Shown here piece by piece: positions 1 to 5,478 of a DNA stretch of 5,478 nt; the stretch's first letter is position 1; every line of letters begins with the position of its first letter. The stretch spans positions 1-5,478 of the forward strand of contig VSOC01000197.1 in assembly GCA_009774615.1 (NCBI GenBank), given 5' to 3'. The notes below the pieces were generated by a model that saw only the letters and a list, made by a program, of their open reading frames with translations, was not told the origin of the DNA and did not search any database. This DNA is from Lachnospiraceae bacterium (GTDB lineage Bacteria > Bacillota > Clostridia > Lachnospirales > Lachnospiraceae). Made by a program: the position numbers and the translations under genes.

Positions 1-24
1 AAAAAGAATTTGTGTGAAATTTTC

Positions 25-30
25 AAGGTG
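25..30 (+). promoter_or_regulatory. Ribosome binding site for the AraC-family gene (TTG start)
   Basis: AAGGTG lies 8 nt upstream of a TTG at 39-41. It is the only convincing Shine-Dalgarno-like sequence ahead of the regulator and supports TTG-39 as the intended start, although that start is in a different frame from the rest of the gene. Only 24 bases of window precede it, so no promoter for this gene can be assessed. Confidence 0.5.
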
Positions 31-38
31 CTAACAAT

Positions 39-826
39 TTGGGGCAATATAAATTTATTTATTCGACCCCAACATCAAGGTCATTGGGCCTTACACAAGA
101 AATGGCTGGCATCTTCACTTTATCACCTCGGGAGGCGGCTATCTGGCAGTTGACGGAACAACCACGCGCCTTGCCAGAGGACAGATTTTTTTGCTCCAGC
201 CGGGAATCGAGTTTACCTACTGGGCCGATAAAAATACACCCTGGTCTTACTCCTGGATTCAATTTGACGGTGTGAAAGCTTCTGCGTTTATGGAAAAAGC
301 AGGTTTTCCCAAGGGAATTTATGTCCGCGACTCCATCGTCAAACCGGACTCTTTTTCCACCCTTGTTGAAGAAATTTTAAGTATTCCCGAACTGACCTAC
401 GCCAATGAGCTTAAACGAATTGGTATTCTTTATTCGATTATCGGCCTTTTGGTAGAATCTCACAGTACCCAATGCTATCCGCAAACCATTCATTACGACT
501 ATTCACCCAAGATTTATGTGGCACATGCCATAGATTACATTCACAAAAACTATGCGCAGACCAGTGTTTCCGAGCTGGCGGACTATATAGGAATTAACCG
601 TTCATATTTAACTTCCATCTTCAAGAAGTTGACAGGCGTTTCTCCCCAGGAATACCTGCTCAACTTCAGGATGGAAGAAAGTGCAAAGCTTCTGGCGGAA
701 AGCAACCTGCCTGTCAAAACAATTGCTTCCTCCGTAGGTTATGACAACCCGCTCACCTTCTCAAAAACATTTAAAACCAGATTTGGATGCAGCCCGCAGA
801 ATTACCGGAACGAACGCCGGGCATAA
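39..826 (+). CDS. AraC/XylS-family transcriptional regulator, apparent frameshift near the 5' end
   Basis: This is a DNA-binding regulator, probably a sugar-responsive activator of the divergently oriented importer to its right. Seen: an N-terminal cupin-like sensor region at about 110-205 (HLHFITSGGGYL, then GQIFLLQPG), and a C-terminal AraC domain with a first helix-turn-helix at about 560-625 (SVSELADYIGINRSYL) and a second at about 710-780 ending in the family signature GYDNPLTFSKTFKTRFGCSP at about 734-793. The main frame is open from 53 to the stop at 824-826, with in-frame TAA codons at 50-52 and 32-34 and no ATG, GTG or TTG before the TTG at 191, which lies inside the sensor domain and would truncate it. 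The +1 neighbouring frame has a TTG at 39 with a ribosome binding site and reads GQYKFIYSTP. Adding one C to the run at 67-70 joins the two frames as STPNIKVIGPYTRNGWHLHF and gives about 262 residues, a slightly short but normal length for the family. Family assignment is certain. Whether the shift is a real mutation or a sequencing error cannot be told here. Confidence 0.9.
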
Positions 827-913
827 GCCTTTTGCACCCTTTCATGAAAAAATATCCAACTTAGTAAACTGCCGGTTTTACCATCAGCTTTTAGAACAAA
901 GATTAAGGCAAGA

Positions 914-948
914 ATCCCCGCCGAAAAACCCGGCGGGGATGTTTTTTT
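914..948 (+). terminator. Intrinsic terminator between convergent regulator and importer genes
   Basis: A perfect 10-bp GC-rich stem, ATCCCCGCCG (914-923) with CGGCGGGGAT (931-940), has a 7-nt loop and is followed on the + strand by seven T at 942-948. It lies 88 nt after the regulator stop and directly abuts the stop codon of the MalG-like permease at 950. On the - strand the stem is preceded by A7 and followed only by TCTTGCC, so it is a textbook terminator for the regulator and a weaker one for the importer operon. Confidence 0.9.
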
Positions 949-949
949 C

Positions 950-1783
950 TTACAGCTTACCGCCAGAGGTAGCAATACCTTCGATGAACTGCTTCTGGAA
1001 AATCAAATACAGAACGATCATTGGGATACATGCTAACAAAGAAGCGGCCATCAACTGCGGATAGTTATTGGTATACTGTCCCTGCATCTTTGCCAATGCT
1101 GCGGAAAGCGGCATTACATTACGATTACAGATTAAAGGCCACATCAGGTCTTTATATGCAAATACTGCAGTAAAAATGCCCAGAGATACCATACCGGAAC
1201 GGGTAAGCGGAGCCATGATAAACAGGAAGGTCTGACCGATATTGCAGCCGTCCAGTCTTGCTGCTTCTTCCAAATCTCTCGGAAGGCTCATGTAGGTCTG
1301 TCTTAACAGGAAGGTTCCGAATGCCGTTACCATACCTGGGAAAATCAAAGCAAAGATTGTGTCCAGAACGCCCAGACTGCTGACCATTAAGTACTGCGGG
1401 ATAATAAAGATCTGTCCGGGAACCATCATCTGGAACATAACCAGAGAGAACATCAGGTTTCGTCCCGGAAACTCCAGACGGCCAAATGCATAGCCAGCCA
1501 TGGTTGCCGTAAGTACGGCACAGACAACACGGCCTAAGATTAACAGGAGCGTATTGACATACAGTACCGGGAAATTCATGTTATTAATTACGGTAGCGAA
1601 ATTGTCCGTCTTCCAGCTGCTTGGGAAAATAACAAAGGGATCAACGGAAGTCGATTCGGTAATGGTCTTAAATGCCGTCAATGCCATCCATACAAAGGGT
1701 ACCAGCATGGTAATGGATACTAAAATCAACAGGATATGGATGCCTGCTGCGGTCATTCTCTGTTTTTGCTGCATACTTTCCAT
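950..1783 (-). CDS. Carbohydrate ABC transporter permease, MalG-like (CUT1 family)
   Basis: One of two integral membrane subunits of a binding-protein-dependent sugar importer. The protein has 277 residues, the usual size for MalG/UgpE/LacG-type permeases. Six hydrophobic segments can be placed at about residues 14-37, 74-100, 109-131, 141-160, 186-215 and 243-264. The cytoplasmic EAA loop that docks on the ATPase is at about 172-193: EEAARLDG (172-179), then IMAPL ending at 193. The order matches the family, with the loop between the fourth and fifth segments. The ATG at 1783-1781 has AGGAGGT 7 nt upstream; a second Met at codon 4 is too far from this site to be preferred. It is the last gene of the importer operon, 12 nt after the MalF-like gene, and its ribosome binding site overlaps that gene's stop codon, suggesting translational coupling and equal permease levels. 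The substrate is not predictable from sequence alone. Confidence 0.95.
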   Translation of the reverse strand: MESMQQKQRMTAAGIHILLILVSITMLVPFVWMALTAFKTITESTSVDPFVIFPSSWKTDNFATVINNMNFPVLYVNTLLLILGRVVCAVLTATMAGYAFGRLEFPGRNLMFSLVMFQMMVPGQIFIIPQYLMVSSLGVLDTIFALIFPGMVTAFGTFLLRQTYMSLPRDLEEAARLDGCNIGQTFLFIMAPLTRSGMVSLGIFTAVFAYKDLMWPLICNRNVMPLSAALAKMQGQYTNNYPQLMAASLLACIPMIVLYLIFQKQFIEGIATSGGKL

Positions 1784-1790
1784 AATTTAA

Positions 1791-1797
1791 ACCTCCT
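1791..1797 (-). promoter_or_regulatory. Ribosome binding site of the MalG-like permease, overlapping the upstream stop codon
   Basis: AGGAGGT on the - strand, 7 nt before the ATG at 1783-1781. Its first bases fall inside the TAG stop codon (1798-1796) of the MalF-like gene, an arrangement that commonly couples translation of adjacent genes. Confidence 0.85.
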
Positions 1798-2674
1798 AAT
1801 TGTAGTAAACGTGCTTCTGCGCCTGCATCTGGATTACTGTGATAATCATAATGATAATCAGCAGGAATACAACGATGGCAGATCCCATACCTTTATTGTT
1901 ATTAACGAAAGATTCCTGATAGAATAAGTATACCAGGGACTGTGTCTTGTAGAGCGCCGGGTTATTCTTATCCATAACCATGAAGATTAAGTCGAATACC
2001 TGCAGGCCGCCGATAACTCTGGTGATTGCTACGAAGAAAATCGTGGGGGATAACAGCGGGATGGTGATGTTAAAGAACTGATAAATACCATTTGCGCCGT
2101 CAATACTGGATGCTTCATAATAATCCTTTGGAATGTCCTGCAAACCAGCCAGGAAAAGCACCATGTTATAACCTAAAATTGACCATACACCGATAACGGC
2201 TACCGCAAATACGGCAATGCTTGGATTGGAAATCCAGTTGGTCTTGGTTCCGAGCATGTGGTTTAACAAACCAAATTCAGAGTTATACAACCATCTCCAA
2301 ACCATAGCGATAGCTGCAGGAGCGGCTACCATCGGCAGGAAAAAGATGGTACGGTAAGCAGCGCGGCCGATCATCTTGCGGTTTAACAATACAGCCAGCA
2401 CCAGGGCAATGGCAATCGAGAAGGGAACTTCTACAATCGCATATTTAAAGGTATTCAGCAAAGCCTGCCAAATTTCCGGGTCACCCAAAATCTTCTGATA
2501 GTTCGCCAGTCCGATAAAGGTATTTCCCTTACCGAAATCGCCCGTTTTATAAAAACTCTCGATAATGGTCTTAAAAATGGGATAGATATTCAGTACAATC
2601 AATCCAATCATGGTTGGCAAGATAAATGCCCAGCCCCAGATACATTCATTTTTCTGACGACTCGTCCATTTCAT
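1796..2674 (-). CDS. Carbohydrate ABC transporter permease, MalF/UgpA-like (CUT1 family)
   Basis: Partner permease of the MalG-like subunit; together they form the membrane channel of the importer. The protein has 292 residues, typical of UgpA/LacF/MsmF-type proteins, and lacks the large periplasmic insertion seen in enterobacterial MalF. Hydrophobic segments are at about 13-37, 71-98, 106-128, 152-180, 205-232 and 262-284. The N-terminal motif around WAFILPTMIGLIVLNIYPIF and the later RTIFFLPMVAAPAAIAMVWRW are characteristic of the family. The EAA loop is at about 187-208, EASSIDGAN followed by ITIPLL; the second A of EAA is Ser, which is common in this subunit. The ATG at 2674-2672 has AGGAGGG 10 nt upstream. 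It lies 183 nt after the binding-protein gene, with a hairpin in the gap, and 12 nt before the MalG-like gene. Confidence 0.95.
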   Translation of the reverse strand: MKWTSRQKNECIWGWAFILPTMIGLIVLNIYPIFKTIIESFYKTGDFGKGNTFIGLANYQKILGDPEIWQALLNTFKYAIVEVPFSIAIALVLAVLLNRKMIGRAAYRTIFFLPMVAAPAAIAMVWRWLYNSEFGLLNHMLGTKTNWISNPSIAVFAVAVIGVWSILGYNMVLFLAGLQDIPKDYYEASSIDGANGIYQFFNITIPLLSPTIFFVAITRVIGGLQVFDLIFMVMDKNNPALYKTQSLVYLFYQESFVNNNKGMGSAIVVFLLIIIMIITVIQMQAQKHVYYN

Positions 2675-2684
2675 TTTTCCTTAT

Positions 2685-2691
2685 CCCTCCT
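2685..2691 (-). promoter_or_regulatory. Ribosome binding site of the MalF-like permease
   Basis: AGGAGGG on the - strand, 10 nt upstream of the ATG at 2674-2672. The spacing is slightly long but normal for Firmicutes. It fixes the permease start. Confidence 0.8.
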
Positions 2692-2782
2692 GCTCATTCA
2701 AGGCCGTTTACGGACTGCCTGCATCGTTCTTGGCCGACAGTCTGCAAACACCTGCTTCTTAATTTTATTTTCTTCCTTTTAT

Positions 2783-2823
2783 CCGGTGCACTGTATCCTA
2801 TGTATTTTTGTACTGTACACCGG
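2783..2823 (-). promoter_or_regulatory. Hairpin in the gap between binding-protein and permease genes
   Basis: On the - strand RNA, the arm at 2823-2811 pairs with the arm at 2795-2783: nine consecutive pairs (one G-U), one A-A mismatch, then three more pairs, around a 15-nt loop. No U tract follows, so it does not look like a full terminator. It starts 34 nt after the stop codon of the binding-protein gene. In the malE-malF arrangement a structure in this place protects the upstream message from 3' decay and keeps the binding protein in excess over the permeases; the same role is inferred here. The remainder of the 183-nt gap holds no gene that I can support. Confidence 0.6.
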
Positions 2824-2857
2824 TTAAATTCTACCATTGTCAACTGCTTCTGTGGGA

Positions 2858-4174
2858 TTACTCAGCCGAAATCGCCTCGTTCATCTGCTGGGTTACCTGT
2901 GCACAGGCATCTGCCATCGGCATATTTCCGTTCCAGGCTTCCTTAAAGGTTTCACACATTGGGTTCCACCAGGTTAAGGTTGCTCTTGTGGACGGACGGA
3001 ACACGATATTCTCACGCATATCCAGGAATGGCTGTAAGTCAAACTTATCGGTATTGTTCTTCCATTCATCCGATACGCCATCGTAAGCTGCCATGGTAAC
3101 ACCGAGCTGTGCTTGCTTTAACTGCATATCCTTGGTTCCAAACCACTCAACTAACTGCCAGGCTGCATCCGGGTTTTTGGTCTTGGCGCTAACTGCCCAG
3201 CCTAAACCATTGTACAGGGAAACTCTGTTTCCTGTTGTCGGGTCTTTAGGAAGAACGGCTACATCACAGTTTGCGGAAATGTATTCATGCTCTTTAAACT
3301 GAGGAACCATCCAAGAACCCTGGCTTAACATAGCAATCTTGCCGGAGCCTAATAATACGTCCGTACCGGTTTCAGCCATAACGGTTGCCGGAGGCATTAC
3401 ATTGTCAACTAACTTCTGCACGAATTCCATAGCTTTAATTGTATTCGGATCATCAAATCCAGATGCCTTCTTGTCGTCGGTCAGAACCTTTCCGCCCATG
3501 CTGTAGATAATATTCATCCAGCCGTCCTGCTCATTGGATGGGTTCATTGCCGTACCGTACTGGCTTCCGTCTTCCTTGGTCAGCTTTACTGCTGCATCAT
3601 AGAAATCATCCCAGGTCCAGGAATCATCAGGATAAGAAAGGCCGGCTTCGTCAAACATGGTCTTGTTGTAGAACAGGGCAATCGTATCTACGTCCTTGGG
3701 AATTGCATAGGTTTTTCCGTTCCAGGAATACAGGTTCTTGATGTCCTCCGGGAATTTATCCATTTCCAGCTTCTCGCTGGAAGCGATACGGTCGGTTAAA
3801 TCCATAAGAATATCGTTTTCCATGTATTTCTGAACTTCATTGGAATGCATCCAGAATACATCTGGCATATCGCCGCCGGAAGCACCCGCCTCCAGAAGTG
3901 TCCAATACTGATCCCATGTGATAACCTGAATCTCTGCCTTGTTTCCTGTAGCTGCTGTGTAGTCGGCAATAATCTGATCTAAGCCGGCCTTCTGTCCGTT
4001 ATCCCAAATTGCTACGGTGATGGTGCCTCCCTTATCGCCGCCGGAAGATGCCCCCCCTGCTGCGTCACCGCCATCGGCACTTCCGCCGCCGGAGTTCCCG
4101 CCACCGCCGCCGCAGGCAGCTAACGACATAACCATGATTCCTGCTAATGCTGTTGATAAAAGTTTCTTTTTCAT
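2858..4174 (-). CDS. Extracellular sugar-binding lipoprotein of an ABC importer (SBP family 1)
   Basis: Membrane-anchored solute-binding protein that would capture the sugar outside the cell and deliver it to the two permeases. The protein has 438 residues. Residues 1-21 are a lipoprotein signal peptide: MKKK, a hydrophobic stretch, then lipobox LAAC with the lipidated Cys at 21. Residues 22-50 are a flexible Gly/Ser-rich linker. The mature fold begins at about 51 (TITVAIWDNG). Family-1 hallmarks follow: DMPDVFWM at about 102-109, YAIPKDVDTIALFYNKTMFD at 156-175, and SWTWDDFYDAAVKLT at 185-199. Trp and Tyr are plentiful, as is normal for sugar stacking. The ATG at 4174-4172 has GGAGG 6 nt upstream and gives a perfect signal peptide. 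The frame stays open upstream to an ATG at 4285, but that start has no ribosome binding site and would bury the signal peptide behind 37 residues, so it is rejected. It is the first gene of the importer operon. The exact sugar is unknown. Confidence 0.95.
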   Translation of the reverse strand: MKKKLLSTALAGIMVMSLAACGGGGGNSGGGSADGGDAAGGASSGGDKGGTITVAIWDNGQKAGLDQIIADYTAATGNKAEIQVITWDQYWTLLEAGASGGDMPDVFWMHSNEVQKYMENDILMDLTDRIASSEKLEMDKFPEDIKNLYSWNGKTYAIPKDVDTIALFYNKTMFDEAGLSYPDDSWTWDDFYDAAVKLTKEDGSQYGTAMNPSNEQDGWMNIIYSMGGKVLTDDKKASGFDDPNTIKAMEFVQKLVDNVMPPATVMAETGTDVLLGSGKIAMLSQGSWMVPQFKEHEYISANCDVAVLPKDPTTGNRVSLYNGLGWAVSAKTKNPDAAWQLVEWFGTKDMQLKQAQLGVTMAAYDGVSDEWKNNTDKFDLQPFLDMRENIVFRPSTRATLTWWNPMCETFKEAWNGNMPMADACAQVTQQMNEAISAE

Positions 4175-4301
4175 AAAACACCTCCGTTTTTTAATTGCAA
4201 CACTATAACTTTTGTTGACGCTTGCCCCATGATTTTTATGGAGTTTTTTTAAAAACCATGCACCTAAAACCACTTTATTCGTCATTTTCGTTGCATTTGA
4301 T
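4175..4301 (-). other. 5' untranslated leader of the importer operon
   Basis: If transcription starts about 7 nt after the -10 box, the message has a leader of about 127 nt. On the - strand three short complementary pairs are nested: TGCAAC/GTTGCA (4295-4290 with 4201-4196), TGACG/CGTCA (4284-4280 with 4220-4216) and CTCCAT/ATGGGG (4243-4238 with 4230-4225). The helices are only 5-6 bp each, so the fold may be fortuitous. No riboswitch consensus was recognised. The ribosome binding site at its end stays outside the nested pairs. Confidence 0.35.
4179..4185 (-). promoter_or_regulatory. Ribosome binding site deciding the start of the sugar-binding lipoprotein
   Basis: GGAGGTG on the - strand; the GGAGG core is 6 nt before the ATG at 4174-4172. 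It is the reason for choosing this ATG over the in-frame ATG at 4285-4283. Confidence 0.9.
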
Positions 4302-4307
4302 GGATAT

Positions 4308-4336
4308 ATTATAGGGAATTTGTACAGAATCGTACA
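4308..4336 (-). promoter_or_regulatory. Predicted promoter of the importer operon
   Basis: The - strand has a perfect TATAAT -10 box at 4313-4308. With a 17-bp spacer the -35 position (4336-4331) reads TGTACG, only three of six matches to TTGACA, and there is no TGn extension. A good -10 with a poor -35 is the usual pattern of a promoter that needs an activator. The adjoining direct repeats supply a candidate site. A small inverted repeat, TGTAC/GTACA (4321-4325 and 4332-4336), covers the spacer and -35. Confidence 0.65.
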
Positions 4337-4371
4337 TGGAATTATGTGATCGCTTTATGGAATTATGTGAT
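4336..4371 (-). promoter_or_regulatory. Two 15-bp direct repeats, probable AraC-family operator
   Basis: ATCACATAATTCCAT (- strand) occurs twice without a mismatch, at 4371-4357 and 4350-4336, exactly 21 bp apart, so both lie on the same face of the helix. The promoter-proximal copy touches the -35 position. In E. coli araBAD the AraC half-sites are also direct repeats 21 bp apart with the proximal one overlapping the -35, and end in TCCATA; the repeats here contain TTCCAT at the equivalent place. That the regulator at 39-826 binds here is inference, based on architecture and gene neighbourhood. Confidence 0.7.
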
Positions 4372-4502
4372 TTGTTTAGAGAAGTTTTCACAATTTTATC
4401 CAATTCATTTATATTTTACATAGTTTCACCATAAAGTTTTCCCTTTTTTTACTAAATTTTAGCTTTTCCTTCCATTGCAGACAAAAAAAAGGAGATTGAT
4501 AG
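4372..4502. other. AT-rich intergenic stretch with no recognised gene
   Basis: Between the operator repeats and the terminator of the acidic-protein gene lies about 130 bp of strongly AT-rich DNA with several T and A runs. No open frame with a ribosome binding site and no RNA gene was recognised. It may simply be the upstream flank of the importer promoter. Confidence 0.5.
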
Positions 4503-4559
4503 AAAAAAACAAAGCAATATGCACAAACAAAAAATAGTCTTCTCTTTGTGCATATTGCT
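4503..4559 (-). terminator. Long hairpin terminator of the acidic repeat protein gene
   Basis: A perfect 15-bp inverted repeat, TTTGTGCATATTGCT at 4545-4559 and its complement at 4513-4527, surrounds a 17-nt loop. On the - strand the stem is followed by TTG and then seven T (4509-4503), and it begins 13 nt after the acidic protein's stop codon. The + strand side is followed by CTCTTGTTTTTATC, so it may also stop transcription in that direction. It insulates the importer promoter from the gene on the right. Confidence 0.88.
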
Positions 4560-4572
4560 CTCTTGTTTTTAT

Positions 4573-5478
4573 CTATTCTTTCCGTTCAAGATAACCCGGG
4601 CCAAAGTGCAGCCACTCGCCCATCTCTGCTTCCCATTCCTCCGCAGTTTCCCCGAATGCTTCCTCTTCCTCTGCTTCCGGAAAACGCTCGTTACCTTCCT
4701 TGTCGGTTTCTGTGTCCTCGTCCCATTCCTGATCCTCGTTCACTTCCTCTTCTGACAGTTCTTTGGAATGTTTCTTTTTAGCCATTAACTCTTCCGGATT
4801 GACAACAATAAAATCAAAGGCCCCAGGTCCCCTGCTCAGAAGGCGGCGATGGGAAAATCCAAGAAACTGCGAGGCTAATACCGGTTTTTCCGGCTCCTTC
4901 CATTCCTTTTTCTCCACCTTTACCCGAATAATCTGTGTTGCCGTAAGGTTTCCTTCCTTCTGCTGTTCTTCTCCCGCTTTTTCCTCCCGGGTTTCTTCTC
5001 TGCCTGCTTCCTGGAGTTTAGCGGTTTCTTCCGGATTTTTGTTTATTTCCTGATTACTGGTTTCCTGATTATCAGTTTTCTGCTTGCTGGTTTCCTGATT
5101 ATCGGTTTTATGGCTGTCCGGTTCCTGACCTTTTTCTATCCCTTCCGAATCTGCTGCGCTTTCCTGGTCTTTAGCGGCGTCTTCCGGGTTTTCTCCGGTT
5201 TCCGGGTTTTTAGCAGTTTCCTGGCTCTTAACCGTTTCCTCTGAATTTTCTACACTCTCCTGATGGTTTACTTCCTGACTGCCTGCTTCCTCCGAAACTT
5301 CTCTATCTTCCCGCTCATCCGTTTTCTGATTTTCAGCGGATTCCTCTGTATTTTCTCCGGCCTCCGGGCTTTTTGCGCTTTCCTGCTCGTTTTCTCCGGC
5401 CTCCGGGCTTTCTGTGCTTTCCTGCGTATTTTCTCCGGCTTCCGGGCTTTCTGTGCTTTCCTGCGTATTTTCTCCGGC
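4573..5478 (-). CDS. Acidic repeat-rich protein of unknown function, C-terminal part only
   Basis: The frame is open from the window edge to a TAG at 4575-4573, so 301 residues are visible and the N-terminus is missing. Three parts can be seen. First, about 175 residues (5478-4954) are low-complexity and rich in Glu, Gln, Asn, Ser and Thr: 13-residue tandem repeats of the form AGENTQESTESPE, then degenerate sequence, then 10-residue repeats KTDNQETSKQ. Second, about 57 residues (4953-4783) have normal composition, with IIRVKVEKKEW, FLGFSHRRLLSRGPGAFDF and IVVNPEELM; this looks like a small folded module that I do not recognise. Third, a tail of 69 residues is again acidic and ends GEWLHFGPGYLERKE. 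There is no Cys, membrane segment or LPXTG-type anchor in the visible part. The GTG at 4917-4915 is in frame but has no ribosome binding site and lies inside the module, so it is taken as an internal Val. The consistent codon-level open frame over 906 nt and the terminator just downstream support a real gene. Its function and cell location are unknown. Confidence 0.75.
   Translation of the reverse strand, partial: AGENTQESTESPEAGENTQESTESPEAGENEQESAKSPEAGENTEESAENQKTDEREDREVSEEAGSQEVNHQESVENSEETVKSQETAKNPETGENPEDAAKDQESAADSEGIEKGQEPDSHKTDNQETSKQKTDNQETSNQEINKNPEETAKLQEAGREETREEKAGEEQQKEGNLTATQIIRVKVEKKEWKEPEKPVLASQFLGFSHRRLLSRGPGAFDFIVVNPEELMAKKKHSKELSEEEVNEDQEWDEDTETDKEGNERFPEAEEEEAFGETAEEWEAEMGEWLHFGPGYLERKE
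5050..5109 (-). repeat. Two 30-bp tandem repeats inside the acidic protein gene
   Basis: Adjacent units encode KTDNQETSKQ (5109-5080) and KTDNQETSNQ (5079-5050). A third, partial echo NQE follows. DNA identity is high across about 24 bp of each unit, indicating recent duplication or slippage. Confidence 0.75.
5323..5478 (-). repeat. 39-bp (13-residue) tandem repeats running off the window edge
   Basis: Units lie at 5440-5478, 5401-5439, 5362-5400 and 5323-5361. The first two differ by one base, the third is moderately diverged and the fourth keeps only AGENTEESAE. The protein unit is AGENTQESTESPE. Since the array is most uniform at the window edge, more copies probably follow beyond 5478. 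Confidence 0.9.

Noticed and set aside
191..826. TTG at 191 as the true regulator start
   Set aside because: It lies within the cupin-like sensor domain, whose sequence continues upstream in the same frame to position 53, and no ribosome binding site precedes it.
741..1064. + strand frame across the regulator end and terminator
   Set aside because: It overlaps the conserved AraC domain in another frame, runs through the terminator hairpin and has no family features.
4017..4208. + strand frame encoding a Pro-rich peptide
   Set aside because: It is the complement of the Gly-rich linker of the lipoprotein; no start signals support it.
4172..4285. Upstream in-frame ATG at 4285 for the binding protein (475 residues)
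   Set aside because: No ribosome binding site, it places 37 residues before an otherwise perfect lipoprotein signal peptide, and the internal ATG at 4174 has GGAGG at ideal spacing.
4280..4300. Possible CcpA (cre) site downstream of the -10
   Set aside because: ATGCAACGAAAATGACG resembles part of the cre consensus, but the central CG is out of register and the right half does not match.
4519..5053. Several + strand frames opposite the acidic protein gene
   Set aside because: They consist of Phe, Leu, Ser, Pro and Cys runs, as expected from the complement of GAA-rich coding, overlap each other, and lack ribosome binding sites.
5323..5478. Possible CRISPR array from regularly spaced repeats
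   Set aside because: Units of 39 bp are directly adjacent with no spacers, and stay in frame with a coding sequence.

Overview
The window looks like a piece of a chromosome from a Clostridia-type Firmicute, plausibly Lachnospiraceae. The evidence is strong GGAGG-type ribosome binding sites, a moderate base composition with AT-rich intergenic DNA, a lipoprotein with a Gly-rich linker after the lipobox, and protein style. This is inference; there is no rRNA or marker gene. Nothing in the window is clearly mobile, CRISPR-related or phage-like.

Layout, left to right. (1) Positions 39-826, + strand: an AraC/XylS-family regulator with a cupin-like sensor domain and a C-terminal double helix-turn-helix. 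Its 5' end appears frameshifted by one base near a C run at 67-70. (2) Positions 914-948: a strong hairpin terminator shared by convergent genes. (3) Positions 950-4174, - strand: a three-gene CUT1-type carbohydrate ABC importer, transcribed in the order solute-binding lipoprotein (4174-2858), MalF-like permease (2674-1796), MalG-like permease (1783-950). No ATPase gene lies in the window. (4) Positions 4175-4372: a leader of about 127 nt, a promoter with a good -10 and a poor -35, and two perfect 15-bp direct repeats exactly 21 bp apart abutting the -35, which is the architecture expected for an AraC-type activator site. (5) Positions 4503-4559: a long hairpin terminator. (6) Positions 4573-5478, - strand: the C-terminal 301 residues of a very acidic, repeat-rich protein of unknown function, still open at the window edge.

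The likely logic is a sugar-uptake locus. The AraC-family protein would sense a sugar or derivative and activate the importer promoter from the two direct repeats; the lipoprotein would capture the sugar and the two permeases would move it, powered by an ATPase encoded elsewhere. The substrate cannot be read from the sequence. Most of the window is ordinary. The points worth a second look are the frameshifted start of the regulator, the operator-like repeats, and the unrecognised acidic repeat protein.
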